A DNA stretch of 64,000 bases from Fuerstiella sp. (GTDB lineage: Bacteria; Planctomycetota; Planctomycetia; Planctomycetales; Planctomycetaceae), in contig JAKVAY010000001.1 of NCBI GenBank assembly GCA_022447185.1, positions 138,996-202,995 on the forward strand. The letters are read 5' to 3'. Positions 35,512-45,506 of the stretch are shown in pieces (the stretch's first letter is position 1; every line of letters begins with the position of its first letter). The translations under genes were made by a program, and so were the position numbers. The notes under the pieces were generated by a model. The model had not been told where the DNA came from and ran no database searches. It saw only the letters and a list, made by a program, of their open reading frames with translations.

Positions 35512-35997
35512 TCAGAGTTTGCCGGTCCTGCGTTTTGCGCTGAGGAAATGCGGGCCTGCTGCATGGGATGTATTGTCACTGGATGAAGCTGCGTCGTCAC
35601 ACTCACGGGGTGATTCTTCCAGCAAATAGTGAATCACATCGCGACGATGAATCAATCCGACCGGGCAGTCGTTCTCATCGACGACGGGAATCATGGTAAT
35701 TCCCGCAGAACGAAATAGTGGCAGAATGCTGTCCACAGATGCTGTGGTTCGGGCAGAAGCAACGGAGTGTGAGACGATCGGAGCAACGGCCGCCTGACTG
35801 GAGCTGCGGCTGAGCAGCTCCCGAATCAGGGCCGCCTGAGCGACGAGCCCCGCAAATCGACCTGACTCATCAGTCACGGGCAGCGAATCCAGTCCGGTCA
35901 TCAGCACCCGCTCTGCAGCCTCGCGCAAGGTGGAGCTGGAATGAATCGTTGCAGACGTGCAGGGATGCATCAGGTCTGATAGACACAACCGGGACAT
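35512..35997 (-). CDS. CBS-domain protein
   Basis: Starting at ATG 35997, the 161-residue protein holds a pair of CBS domains: CLSDLMHPCTSATIHSSSTL...SLPVTDESGRFAGLVA, then a second copy ending MIPVVDENDCPVGLIHRRDV. A 30-residue polar tail follows. CBS pairs sense adenosine nucleotides and usually regulate a partner. No catalytic domain is attached and no partner gene is adjacent. It is convergent with the uracil-DNA glycosylase gene. Confidence 0.88.
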   Translation of the reverse strand: MSRLCLSDLMHPCTSATIHSSSTLREAAERVLMTGLDSLPVTDESGRFAGLVAQAALIRELLSRSSSQAAVAPIVSHSVASARTTASVDSILPLFRSAGITMIPVVDENDCPVGLIHRRDVIHYLLEESPRECDDAASSSDNTSHAAGPHFLSAKRRTGKL

Positions 35998-36015
35998 ACC
36001 GTATCCTGTCGGCAA

Positions 36016-36807
36016 GGGAATGCCTGAAGGGATCGCGGGTCTGGTGAATTTACAAAATCCGATCCGACTAAATCTGACTCACAGAATGACGCTCCGTCGT
36101 CGGACACGGGGCTCACCGACCGTTTTCTGCGGAACCACATATAGATTGGTTCCGGGTTTAATGTTCGTATCGGTCGTCCGGACAGGAGACTGCAGTCTGT
36201 GAACGGGCTTTTGTCGTGATCCGCTCGGTCATGCCGAGCAACTGTTGCCATAAGTACGACCGACTGGAGATTCCGGCCGAATTGTGTCCGGAGATCTTCC
36301 CCACAGCTGATCTCTTGCAACTGACCCAGATGTACTGCCGGTTTGTGGCCATCCGAACCACACTGGTCGCTGCTTTGTTCACGTCGTGGCTGTCATTGGC
36401 AAATGTCGTGACCGATGAGTGCTGTTAGCTGTTGATCACCTGCGGTGACGAGGCATGTCCTGTGACGCTATCGATCGTCGAGCTTACGCGGAAAGCTGTC
36501 CTGTGCCGAAGATTTGGACTGATAGCGAGTCTGCCCGATACGATGAACCGATCTCTGCCGCTACTGTCGGAAACGCCACGACTCCCGGGTACATCGGCTG
36601 CATTTTGAGCTGGCTGATAACCGCTAAGTATCAGGATACAGAGAAAATACCCTGACGGCACGGCGCATCCGGAAGAAACATGTATGCTGTACGTCAGGAA
36701 CCTTTTGCGCTGAACCGATATCAGAGACGATCATTGAACGTCTGAGCCCATTCGACTGGGGGCAACGGCGTCGTTTTAAATGAGGTTCTCTTACGAAAGC
36801 TGAAGCC
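36016..36807. other. Long gap without a supported gene
   Basis: About 790 bases contain only weak candidates. A plus-strand frame from an ATG at 36231 could make a 65-residue peptide with one hydrophobic stretch (AIRTTLVAALFTSWLSLANV), but there is no RBS and no recognised family. Another frame around 36460-36605 has protein-like composition without a start. The dehydratase promoter should lie at the right end. Confidence 0.35.
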
Positions 36808-38349
36808 TTGGCTGATTCAATACTCCGTCTGCACGCTGCTGACAACACTGCCGTCGCGACTGTGACGCTGCGGGCTGGTTCCAGTGTCTCCGTTGGTGAT
36901 TGCTGCGTTTCAGCTGTCGCCGACATTCCAGCAGGTCATAAGATTGCCCTTCAGGGAATTCGGCAGGGAGAACCGATTGTCAAATTTGGCCAAAAGATCG
37001 GTTATGCGTCTGAACCAATTGCGCCCGGGGACTGGATCCACGTCCACAACGTACAGGCATCCAAGCCGGGTCTGGAATTCGAGTTCGGAACCGAAGTTCG
37101 TGAACTCCCGTCTGCTGAGCCACGGACTTTTGAAGGTTATCGACGTCACGATGGACGTTGCGGCACTCGCAACTACCTGGCAATCGTCAGCACAGTGAAC
37201 TGCTCTGCCACGACCGCTCGGTATGTGGCTCAGGAGCTCGCTCAGACTGATTTGGCTGACTATCCCAACATCGATGGAATTGTGCCGCTGGTTCATAAAG
37301 CTGGTTGCGCCATGGCATTCGGTGATTCCGATCATCACCAGCTCAATCGAACACTGGCAGGATTTGCCAAACATCCTAACGTTGCTGCCAGTCTGGTACT
37401 GGGGCTTGGCTGTGAAACCGCGCAGGCAGATTATCTGCAGGAACAGCATGGACTTGTCCAGCTGGGCGGTGCGGGGGAAGTCGCGGACGAGGCCGGTCCG
37501 ATGGTGATGAACATTCAGGAGATCGGTGGAATCCGCAGGACCGTCGATCGGGCGGCGGGAGTTTTACGTGACTTACTGCCGATCGCCAATGACGTGACGC
37601 GGCAGCCTATTCCGGTCTCCGAACTGAAAGTCGCCCTGGAATGCGGGGGCAGTGACGGAAACAGTGGCATCACAGCCAATCCGGCAGTCGGGGTTGCGGC
37701 AGATCTGCTTGTGGCTCGCGGCGGAACTGCGATTCTTTCTGAAACGCCGGAGATGTACGGGGCCGAACATCTGATGACTCGACGTGCCATTAGCCGGGAA
37801 GTAGGCGAACAACTGCTGTCACGAATTCGCTGGTGGGAAGACTACGCGGAACGCAATGGTGTGACCATCGACAACAATCCTTCCGTCGGTAACAAGAAGG
37901 GCGGTCTGACAACGATTTATGAGAAATCGCTCGGGGCTATTGCGAAGGCGGGGACCTCACCGTTGCGTGCCGTGTACCGTTATGCCGAGCCGGTGACAGA
38001 ACGTGGTTTCGTCATCATGGACAGTCCTGGATTTGATCCGGCATCCGTGACGGGTAAAGTTGCCGGTGGGGCGCAGGTGGTGGTTTTTACTACCGGGCGC
38101 GGCAGTTGTTTTGGTTGCAAGCCTTCGCCCACGATTAAGGTTGCGACGAACACACCGATGTATCAGCGTATGTCAGACGACATGGATCTCGACGCGGGTA
38201 CGATTCTGGACGGGAAGTCGGTCGAGGCTGTGGGTGAGCAGATCTTTGAACGGATCGTCGCGACGGCCAGCGGGGAACCAACGTTGAGCGAAGCGCAGGG
38301 GATCGGCGACGACGAATTCTGTCCCTGGCAGCCCGGTCCTATTTTTTAG
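36808..38349 (+). CDS. uxaA: UxaA-family (altronate-type) hydro-lyase
   Basis: The 513-residue protein joins an N-terminal SAF domain (residues 8-90) to a large UxaA/GarD C-terminal domain. Typical motifs are GYRRHDGRCGTRNYLAIVST, GCAMAFGD, VLGLGCETAQ, ECGGSDGNSGITANPAVG and FTTGRGSCFGCKPSPTIKV. These enzymes dehydrate sugar acids such as altronate or galactarate in hexuronate breakdown, using an iron site. Upstream of residue 1 an in-frame TGA lies nine codons back, and TTG at 36808 is the only plausible start. There are no companion uronate genes, so the precise substrate is open. Confidence 0.9.
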   Translation: MADSILRLHAADNTAVATVTLRAGSSVSVGDCCVSAVADIPAGHKIALQGIRQGEPIVKFGQKIGYASEPIAPGDWIHVHNVQASKPGLEFEFGTEVRELPSAEPRTFEGYRRHDGRCGTRNYLAIVSTVNCSATTARYVAQELAQTDLADYPNIDGIVPLVHKAGCAMAFGDSDHHQLNRTLAGFAKHPNVAASLVLGLGCETAQADYLQEQHGLVQLGGAGEVADEAGPMVMNIQEIGGIRRTVDRAAGVLRDLLPIANDVTRQPIPVSELKVALECGGSDGNSGITANPAVGVAADLLVARGGTAILSETPEMYGAEHLMTRRAISREVGEQLLSRIRWWEDYAERNGVTIDNNPSVGNKKGGLTTIYEKSLGAIAKAGTSPLRAVYRYAEPVTERGFVIMDSPGFDPASVTGKVAGGAQVVVFTTGRGSCFGCKPSPTIKVATNTPMYQRMSDDMDLDAGTILDGKSVEAVGEQIFERIVATASGEPTLSEAQGIGDDEFCPWQPGPIF

Positions 38350-38839
38350 CCGGTATTCAGTACCACGACGCGGGACGGAACAGGCAAGCTGCGTATCCCA
38401 GCCTGCTGGACCAATACTGTGCGTCTCTGAAAAACGGACGTGGTACAGGACACCGATCACTTGACGGCTTCCGACGTCGCATCAATTCGGGCAACTTACC
38501 GTGATGTGAATATTTCCGAAGGCTAACGTCAGAATGAGTCATCAGAAAAATCGCAGCGGCAGAAATCGCCGAAATTTCATAGCGAGCAGAGCAATGGCGC
38601 TTGGGAGTCATAACACTCACCGCAAAAAATGCCTGAGTCCGAGCGGTATTCGAGATGGTGTGCAATCCGTCATTAACGGAAAAAACAACACGACCAAAAC
38701 AATCCCTACAGTTCCACAAATTCCCTGACCGATATTACCCACAAGACCGTGTCAATGCGCTCGGACTTCCGTTCCGTATCGGGAGACGTCGCATCGCGGT
38801 AAGAGCCAGAAGCAACTGTGGCTTGTGAAGGGTAGATCA
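38350..38839. other. Intergenic region before the outer-membrane protein gene
   Basis: No gene is supported. A plus-strand frame at 38354-38503 has protein-like composition but no start codon before it. The right end should hold the promoter of the gene starting at 38840. Confidence 0.35.
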
Positions 38840-40669
38840 ATGCGGGTTTGGCACCGTCTCAAAAGCGTTTTGCCGTTAATGCTGGCAATTTTCCTGTCAG
38901 GGAATGGCGTTGCGCAGGTGATTTCCGGCGCATCCAGTGGTAGGCATCCGGCATTTAATGCCGGAACAGCTGGATATTCGGCAATTGACTACCAGGGAAT
39001 GCCGTCGGCATTTCAGTCATACCCGCACATATCACCATTTGAAAACAGGATGGAGCAACACGTCAATTCCAATGGCCTGTGGTTTCGCGACACGATCAGC
39101 CACTTTGAGCCGCGCGGGAAATACAAGTTTGATGTTCAGGTGGAGTGGCTGCGGAGCACGGTTCGTGACTTTGGTGGATTCGTTGGAGACCCGGATGCAA
39201 TCACGGCTATCCAGATGGACAACTTCGCCAATACAGATGTTGAAGCTGTCATGGCCGCAATAGGCTATCCACTACAAATGGGCCAGGTGCCCAGAGTTCA
39301 AACCGACGGTTTACGTTTAAGCACAATTATTTCGAGTCCTGAGGGATGGCGAATCGGTGTGAACGGGATGTTTACTCCCAACAAGGTCGGCATATTCGAC
39401 CGTCGCCAGGTTGTCGAGGCAGCCCGCAGGTCGATCGATGAGATCGATGCGCTGTTTTTAGAGGCCACAGGTGGAATTATGGGACCGATACCCCTGACTA
39501 ATCTGCGGAATACTTCTGATCGCGAAATTGTCGAAACCAGGATCCTTGATAACGACATTCTTCGTATGGGCGGCGACTTTGATCCGGGTGAAGAATTTGA
39601 CCCTCGAGGTACCGCAAGCGATATCCTTGAACGTACTCTTCTGGTTCTTCCCGACATTCCATTGCAGAACGGTGTCCTGCTTGAAGGCGTGAGCCAGTTT
39701 TTCGATCTTGATTTCATCGTGCGTCACAGTGTCGAAACCTTTGGTGCGGGTGCCCATTTCGAAACAGCTCCAATGTTCCAGCGAGGCAACATTCAGTTCC
39801 GTGGACTGTTCGGTGGGCGGTTCATGCAAATCAAAGAAGGATTTCACTTCACTGGAGTCTCTTCGGGTCTCGACTATGATCAGACATTGAGCATTGGGCA
39901 AATTGATCTGATTGACAACGATGGCGATTTTCTGATCGACGAACTTGGGGAAGAATCGGGAAGTGGAGGTGCTGCTGGAGGTGCCGCTGGACCAGGTGAG
40001 AGCGTACAGCCTTCTTCTGGAGGTGCTACTGGATTCGAAACCGAAGGTTCCGCTGGAGCAAGTGACGCTGGAGATGGCGGTGGAGATATATCGTTTACGC
40101 GGCTCAATCCGTATCCTCAGATGCTGATACGATCTTTTGTCTACAGTCAGGTTGAGACGAAACTCGGAGGTCCGGAATTCGGGTTTAGCTATGACATCGC
40201 GAAGACCGGCCTTGCAACGATTTCGGGCTCGACTCGTGCCGGAGCTCTTTTCAATGAAGAACGGATTCGACTGAATGGTGACAATATTGGCGACGTATCC
40301 ACTGTTGACCTGCTCGATCCAACGATGCTGCAGGATATGTTCGACACAACCGTCACGAATGGCAGTCTGACTCAGAACGCGTTCCAGGACACCGACCGCG
40401 GAATGCATTTGTCACCCATGTTTGAGCAGAATATCACTGCTCGACTGCCACTGTTCAACCGAGTTCCTGTTCTTCGGGATATGAAGTGTCTCGAGCATTC
40501 AAGTCTGCAGCTGGGCTGGTCGTTTCTGTGGATCGGCGAAGTTGCGGAACCGCAGGGTTCAATTAACTGGACCTCAAATCCGCGGGCAGGACTGTTTCCA
40601 ACCGTTAGTGTGAAACGTGGGCATTTTTATCAGAACACGTTCAGGTTCGGTCTGAATTGTGAGTATTGA
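38840..40669 (+). CDS. BBP7-like outer-membrane beta-barrel protein
   Basis: The ATG at 38840 follows AAGGG and opens a signal peptide (MRVWHRLKSVLPLMLAIFLS). The 609-residue mature protein alternates short amphipathic strands, as expected for an outer-membrane barrel, and ends in strands culminating in FRFGLNCEY. Layout and length match the planctomycete BBP7 family. At about residues 375-388 a calcium-binding-like loop (DNDGDFLIDELGEE) is followed by a 40-residue Gly/Ser/Ala-rich stretch (GSGGAAGGAAGPG and onward). This looks like a surface-exposed insertion. Function is unknown; a structural or porin role in the envelope is likely. Confidence 0.75.
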   Translation: MRVWHRLKSVLPLMLAIFLSGNGVAQVISGASSGRHPAFNAGTAGYSAIDYQGMPSAFQSYPHISPFENRMEQHVNSNGLWFRDTISHFEPRGKYKFDVQVEWLRSTVRDFGGFVGDPDAITAIQMDNFANTDVEAVMAAIGYPLQMGQVPRVQTDGLRLSTIISSPEGWRIGVNGMFTPNKVGIFDRRQVVEAARRSIDEIDALFLEATGGIMGPIPLTNLRNTSDREIVETRILDNDILRMGGDFDPGEEFDPRGTASDILERTLLVLPDIPLQNGVLLEGVSQFFDLDFIVRHSVETFGAGAHFETAPMFQRGNIQFRGLFGGRFMQIKEGFHFTGVSSGLDYDQTLSIGQIDLIDNDGDFLIDELGEESGSGGAAGGAAGPGESVQPSSGGATGFETEGSAGASDAGDGGGDISFTRLNPYPQMLIRSFVYSQVETKLGGPEFGFSYDIAKTGLATISGSTRAGALFNEERIRLNGDNIGDVSTVDLLDPTMLQDMFDTTVTNGSLTQNAFQDTDRGMHLSPMFEQNITARLPLFNRVPVLRDMKCLEHSSLQLGWSFLWIGEVAEPQGSINWTSNPRAGLFPTVSVKRGHFYQNTFRFGLNCEY

Positions 40670-41390
40670 TACGTCGTTTCAGCACTCGACGGGCTGCGGT
40701 CTTAAATCGATGCGAAATTTGTAACGATCACGGGTGTGGTCTTTACAAGTCCGAAACGCAGTACGTTGGTTGCGAACACTGTCGGTTCTGTCGATGTGAC
40801 TTCGCAGCTCGATGACAACATCTCCTTGGGGCACTGCTTCACCGCAGCCTGTCGACGGAGGAGGGATGGGGTCATGCGACAGACTGGTGCCAGAACACAT
40901 TGGCCCCGTTGTGGCCGTGCGTCTGCTCCTGCGAAGAGGGCCTGATATTTTTCTCGGTCAGCGGATGAGTCAGAACGGCGCATGGCCAGGATCCAATAGC
41001 GTCCGCTTCATTCAGCAACAGCAGCGTGGCCGCATGGTGATCTCGCTGCAATCTTAGCCTGTCGCTGCCGCTTTCATGCCAGGCGAACGTTACCACACCA
41101 GTTGTTTACCATAGTCACGGTAGCTGGAAATGTGAATTCGGTCTGCTGCTGTTCCCTTGGTTGAGCCATCGTGGCTCTTTCACGAACAGATTTGTTGACC
41201 ACTGCCGGCTGGGCCTGTTGTTCTGCTTGTTCTTTCGGGATCGCGCCTCGTTGCAGGGACGATCACTGGACAAAGTGGCTGGTGGGTCCAAGAATCGTTG
41301 CGTCAGCCCCAAACGGTGGTCAGGATCACAGAGGTTCCACGACATTGGCTGTACGAATCACGATTCAGGATCCGGGAGGAGTCACTGCTG
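40670..41390. other. Long gap before the MoxR operon
   Basis: About 720 bases with no supported gene. Several overlapping open frames exist on both strands, none with a good start, RBS and recognisable content. The operon promoter should lie toward 41390. Confidence 0.35.
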
Positions 41391-42401
41391 ATGAGTATGA
41401 GCGACGATCTCAAACAGATGCTTGATCAGTTTCGCAGCGACTTCGATCGATTGCGATCTGAGATTTCAAAAGTCATCGTCGGGCAGCAGGAAATCCTCGA
41501 TGATACACTGACGGCACTGATTGCCGGTGGGCATGTTTTGCTGGAAGGCGTGCCGGGTCTGGGCAAAACACTGACGGTGCGTACGCTCGCAAATGCACTC
41601 GATCTGGAGTTCCAGCGCATTCAGTTCACACCAGACCTGATGCCGGCTGATCTGATTGGTACCAATGTGGTCATAGAAACGCCCGATGGTGGGAGGGAAT
41701 TTGAGTTTCAGAAAGGGCCGTTGTTTGCCAACATCCTGCTGGCTGACGAAATCAATCGCGCGACTCCCAAGACGCAGTCTGCGTTGCTCGAATGCATGCA
41801 GGAGCATTCTGTCACGATCGCCGGAACGACGCATGTTTTGACTAAGCCGTTCTTCGTGATGGCGACTCAAAACCCCCTTGAAATGGAAGGGACCTATCCG
41901 TTGCCGGAAGCTCAACTGGACCGTTTCTTTTGCAAACTACTGGTTCCGTATCCAACCGCGGCGGACCTGGAAACAATTCTGGATCGCACGACCGAGTCCA
42001 GCGGCTTCAGTGCGGATTCGGTTGTGACCGGGGATCGTATCATCGAAATGTCAGCACTTTCGCGGCAGATTCCCATTTCGGATGAAGTGCGTCGTTATGG
42101 CATCGCGCTGGTACTTGCAACACACCCCGATCACGAAATGGCGGCAGACGCCACCAAACAGTTCGTGCGTTATGGCGCCAGCCCGCGAGGCCTGCAGGCA
42201 ATGATTCTGGGAGCGAAAATCAAAGCCATTCTGGACAGTCGTTACCACGTGGCCAGAGAAGATCTGCAGGAAATGGCGATACCAGTCCTTCGTCACCGAA
42301 TGATTCTGAATTTTGAAGGCCAGGCAGAAGGCATCGGTACCGATGATGTTCTGAGGCAGATCATTGCGGGTATCCCGAAAGATGCACTGGCCGCTGCATA
42401 A
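41391..42401 (+). CDS. MoxR-family AAA+ ATPase
   Basis: GGGAGGAG lies about 11 bases before the ATG. The 336-residue protein has Walker A (EGVPGLGKT), Walker B (ILLADEINRA), the sensor segment (FFVMATQNPLEMEGTYPLPE, then AQLDRFF) and a C-terminal lid domain. MoxR ATPases act as chaperones that load metals or assemble complexes carrying VWA proteins. It is the first gene of a four-gene operon with DUF58 and two VWA membrane proteins, the standard arrangement. Confidence 0.94.
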   Translation: MSMSDDLKQMLDQFRSDFDRLRSEISKVIVGQQEILDDTLTALIAGGHVLLEGVPGLGKTLTVRTLANALDLEFQRIQFTPDLMPADLIGTNVVIETPDGGREFEFQKGPLFANILLADEINRATPKTQSALLECMQEHSVTIAGTTHVLTKPFFVMATQNPLEMEGTYPLPEAQLDRFFCKLLVPYPTAADLETILDRTTESSGFSADSVVTGDRIIEMSALSRQIPISDEVRRYGIALVLATHPDHEMAADATKQFVRYGASPRGLQAMILGAKIKAILDSRYHVAREDLQEMAIPVLRHRMILNFEGQAEGIGTDDVLRQIIAGIPKDALAAA

Positions 42402-42459
42402 TTCACAGCCTGATCTTCTGTCGGACATGGTTTGTCGCAGTTCAGATTGAGTCCCTCCG

Positions 42460-43356
42460 ATGCTTTTTCCTTCTGATTTCCTGACTCGACTGGAATATCT
42501 GTCCATTATCTCGAAGCGGGTGTTCCGCGGATCTCTGCTGGCTCAGCGTCGTACCATGCAGCTTGGTTCCGGAATCGAATTTTCGGATCACCGCGAGTAT
42601 ACGCCAGGCGACGACTTTCGATATCTCGACTGGAACGTCTATGCCCGACATGGTGATCTCCTGTTGAAACGGTTTCAGGAAGAGCAGGATCTGCACATCT
42701 GTTTCATGCTGGATTGTTCACGCAGTATGGGTTTCGGTGAACCGCCCAAATTCGACCTGGCGCGACAACTGGTGGCTGCTCTTGCTTATATCGCTCTGGC
42801 TGATCTGGATCGAATCACTGTGCTGACATTCAGTGATGACATTATCAGTGAGTTTCCGCTCACTCGTGGAAAAGCGAGAATTCTACCGCTGATGCGGTTC
42901 CTGGAAGTACAACAACTCAGCGGCTCCGTCACTGATCTTAGTCGTTCGGTGCAGGGTCTGTTTCATCGCACACGTTCCGCAGGACTGGCAGTTGTCGTAA
43001 GTGATCTGTTTGACGAATCCGGTTTCCAACCCGGCCTGGACCAGTTGCGACATCGCAGGTTTGACGGTCACGTCCTTCAGCTTCACAGTACGAAGGAAGC
43101 CGATCCGGCACTGCTTGGAGATGTTGAACTGCATGACGTGGAAAACGGCTCGTTGCGGAAAGTCACAGTGACGGAACGCAATGCACGAGCTTATAAAAAG
43201 CTGTTCGATGATCATCAGCGCTCAGTTCGTGACTACTGTCGCAACTACAACCTTGGTTGCACGCAGTCACCCAGTACGGTGAAGTTTGACGATCTTGTTA
43301 TACGTATGATGCGAGAATCCGGAACGCTGCACGTCGAGGAAGAATCAAGGATCTAA
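42460..43356 (+). CDS. DUF58 protein with VWA-like fold
   Basis: The 298-residue protein shows the DUF58 opening GIEFSDHREYTPGDDFRYLD followed by W-x-V-Y-A-R. The metal-ion-dependent adhesion motif D-C-S-R-S (in FMLDCSRSM) lies in a von Willebrand A-like domain. There is no signal peptide or membrane segment. It lies 58 bases after the MoxR gene and about 115 bases before the next cistron, and probably binds the MoxR ATPase. Confidence 0.92.
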   Translation: MLFPSDFLTRLEYLSIISKRVFRGSLLAQRRTMQLGSGIEFSDHREYTPGDDFRYLDWNVYARHGDLLLKRFQEEQDLHICFMLDCSRSMGFGEPPKFDLARQLVAALAYIALADLDRITVLTFSDDIISEFPLTRGKARILPLMRFLEVQQLSGSVTDLSRSVQGLFHRTRSAGLAVVVSDLFDESGFQPGLDQLRHRRFDGHVLQLHSTKEADPALLGDVELHDVENGSLRKVTVTERNARAYKKLFDDHQRSVRDYCRNYNLGCTQSPSTVKFDDLVIRMMRESGTLHVEEESRI

Positions 43357-43472
43357 CGAGGCAGCGCCTCCGACAAAGCCGACGAATATTTCCCGGCGTG
43401 CCAGGACTCCGCTGGTTGCTCCGAAATTTGAATCAACCTCAACACATTTACTAAAGAAGAAGCCTGACTACT

Positions 43473-45506
43473 TTGTCGTTTGGTGTTCCAGCAGCCCTGT
43501 TTTGGTTGGTGCTTGCGGTGCCCATCATTGCACTGTACGTCCTTAAGGTACGGCTGCGCCGCGTCCCCGTGTCGACCAACCTGTTCTGGAAACAGATCTA
43601 CGAAGAAAGGTCGTCGCGATCTCTGTGGCGGCATTTCCGACACCTGCTCTCACTGTTGTTGCAGTTGTTATTGCTGCTGCTGCTGGCACTGGCCGTGGCG
43701 GACCCATATCTGCCCTGGCAACTCACTCAGGCCCGGCGCACGGTTTTTGTGGTAGATCGATCAGCCAGTATGCAGGCAACAGATATCGAGCCCACCCGAT
43801 TTGCAGCCGCCGTCAGCGAAGCTCACGCCTGGGCCGACGGGCTCCGGGCGCACGACGAAATGGCCATCGTGACTGCCGGTGCCAGACCGGAAGTCATCGT
43901 TGGCATGTGCAGTCATGTGCCGACGCTGCACCGGGCATTTGACGGCCTGATTCCACTGGACGGTCCGGCGGAACTCAAACCTGCCGTTGATTTGGCGCGT
44001 CAGATAATTGGAGAACATCCACGCGGTCGGATCATTGTGCTGACTGATGGGTGTGCTTCGGGTTCGGAAGCACACACGAAGAGCATCAGAGAAGATTCAC
44101 GCGAGTTCCAGCAGATTGACGTTCACACCGAACCTGAGATTGAATTCCATCTTTTCGCAACTGACGCATCGAACATTGGTATCACTCAGTTTCAGGTTCG
44201 CCGAAGCATGAGCGATCCGCTTGGTTACGAAGTCATGTCACAGATTCGGAACTTTTCAGATACTTGTATCGAGTGTCGGCTGGAACTGGAACTGGATGGG
44301 TTGCCGGTGGACATTCTGCCACTAAAACTCGAACCGAATGAAATTTGGAGTCGGTCAATCGAAAAAACATCGCTGGCTGGAGGCCTGTTGTCAGGTCGAT
44401 TGACAGAAATCAGAACATTTGACCAGTCAACGGACGGTGAGCTGACGTCACAGATCCGGCCCCTGAACGCCATATCAGTCGATGACATGGCCTGGGCAGT
44501 TCTTCCGAACCGCGGGATACAGAAAGTTTTGATTGTTTCGCCAGGAAATCTCTTTCTGCGGAAAGTCTTCGAAGCCAGTCCACTGGTGGCGATTGAAGCT
44601 GTTAAGAAAATCCCCGCCGAGTGGCCTCAGGACACACTTATCGTATTGCATCAACTGACTCCGCCGACAGTTCCTTTGGGTGATGTGCTTGTGGTTGACC
44701 CTGCGGAAAGTACGGATCTGTGGACAGTGGGTGAATCACTGACCGATCCGAGCATCTCCAACCAGGATACAGACTCTGTACTGATGACACATGTGCGACT
44801 GGACAATGTGTTAGTGCCACAGGTACGCAAGGTGGCGGCTCTCGGGGCGAGTCATGTGCTGGCCGGTACAGATTCGGGGGATCCGGTTTATCTGGAGTTG
44901 GTGCGCGATGGTGGTCGTTGTCTGCTGCTCACCACGAACCTGGAAGAAAGTGATCTGGGGTTTCGCACAGCATTTCCGATCATGATGAGTAATGCTTTGG
45001 GCTGGTTCGCCGGAACCAGCGGTGAGTTGACTCAGGCTTCGGCCACGGGTGACGTTGCAAGCGTTTCAATTCAGCGGTCCAAAATTGATGAGCTGACTGA
45101 AAGCACAGTACCTCGACTGCAACTTATTGATCCGAACGGACATCGAACCGAGCTTGCCGTTACGTCGTCGAGCAGCACCAACAGTGAGTCACGGCAACTT
45201 GAAACCGTCATCGGTCCGCTGAACAGGGCCGGGCTGTACAGGATAGTAGCACCATCGACTGGTCCGACCGGCGTGACAGGGGCCAACACCAGGACTGAAG
45301 AGATCCTGCTGAAAACCGTTGCTGTGAATCTGTCAAATGTGCGCGAATCCGATTTGCGGCCAGCCGAAAATCTGAAATCAGTCGATGATAACGGGACGGT
45401 CACTGCCGACTGGCTGCCACGACCTGGATGGTTCTATCTGGCGGCGCTGGCAGGTGTGCTGACGCTGACAGAATGGTTCCTGTATAATCGGAGGTTTGTC
45501 GATTGA
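43473..45506 (+). CDS. BatA-type membrane protein with VWA domain
   Basis: Translation starts at TTG. The 677-residue protein begins with the BatA N-terminal region: a first membrane helix (AALFWLVLAVPIIALYVL), a positively charged loop, then a Leu-rich helix (LLSLLLQLLLLLLLALAVA). A VWA domain follows with the full MIDAS start D-R-S-A-S and LTDG later. The long remainder is extracytoplasmic, and a last helix sits near the C-terminus (GWFYLAALAGVLTLTEWFLY). Its stop overlaps the next start in TTGA. It probably forms a membrane complex with the following VWA protein. Confidence 0.88.
   Translation: MSFGVPAALFWLVLAVPIIALYVLKVRLRRVPVSTNLFWKQIYEERSSRSLWRHFRHLLSLLLQLLLLLLLALAVADPYLPWQLTQARRTVFVVDRSASMQATDIEPTRFAAAVSEAHAWADGLRAHDEMAIVTAGARPEVIVGMCSHVPTLHRAFDGLIPLDGPAELKPAVDLARQIIGEHPRGRIIVLTDGCASGSEAHTKSIREDSREFQQIDVHTEPEIEFHLFATDASNIGITQFQVRRSMSDPLGYEVMSQIRNFSDTCIECRLELELDGLPVDILPLKLEPNEIWSRSIEKTSLAGGLLSGRLTEIRTFDQSTDGELTSQIRPLNAISVDDMAWAVLPNRGIQKVLIVSPGNLFLRKVFEASPLVAIEAVKKIPAEWPQDTLIVLHQLTPPTVPLGDVLVVDPAESTDLWTVGESLTDPSISNQDTDSVLMTHVRLDNVLVPQVRKVAALGASHVLAGTDSGDPVYLELVRDGGRCLLLTTNLEESDLGFRTAFPIMMSNALGWFAGTSGELTQASATGDVASVSIQRSKIDELTESTVPRLQLIDPNGHRTELAVTSSSSTNSESRQLETVIGPLNRAGLYRIVAPSTGPTGVTGANTRTEEILLKTVAVNLSNVRESDLRPAENLKSVDDNGTVTADWLPRPGWFYLAALAGVLTLTEWFLYNRRFVD

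Noticed and set aside
36231-36428. Possible 65-residue membrane peptide
   Set aside because: There is an ATG and one hydrophobic stretch, but no RBS, no recognisable family and no supporting neighbour.
38354-38503. Protein-like plus-strand frame after the UxaA-type gene
   Set aside because: No start codon opens the frame and the sequence is not recognised. It could be chance at this base composition.
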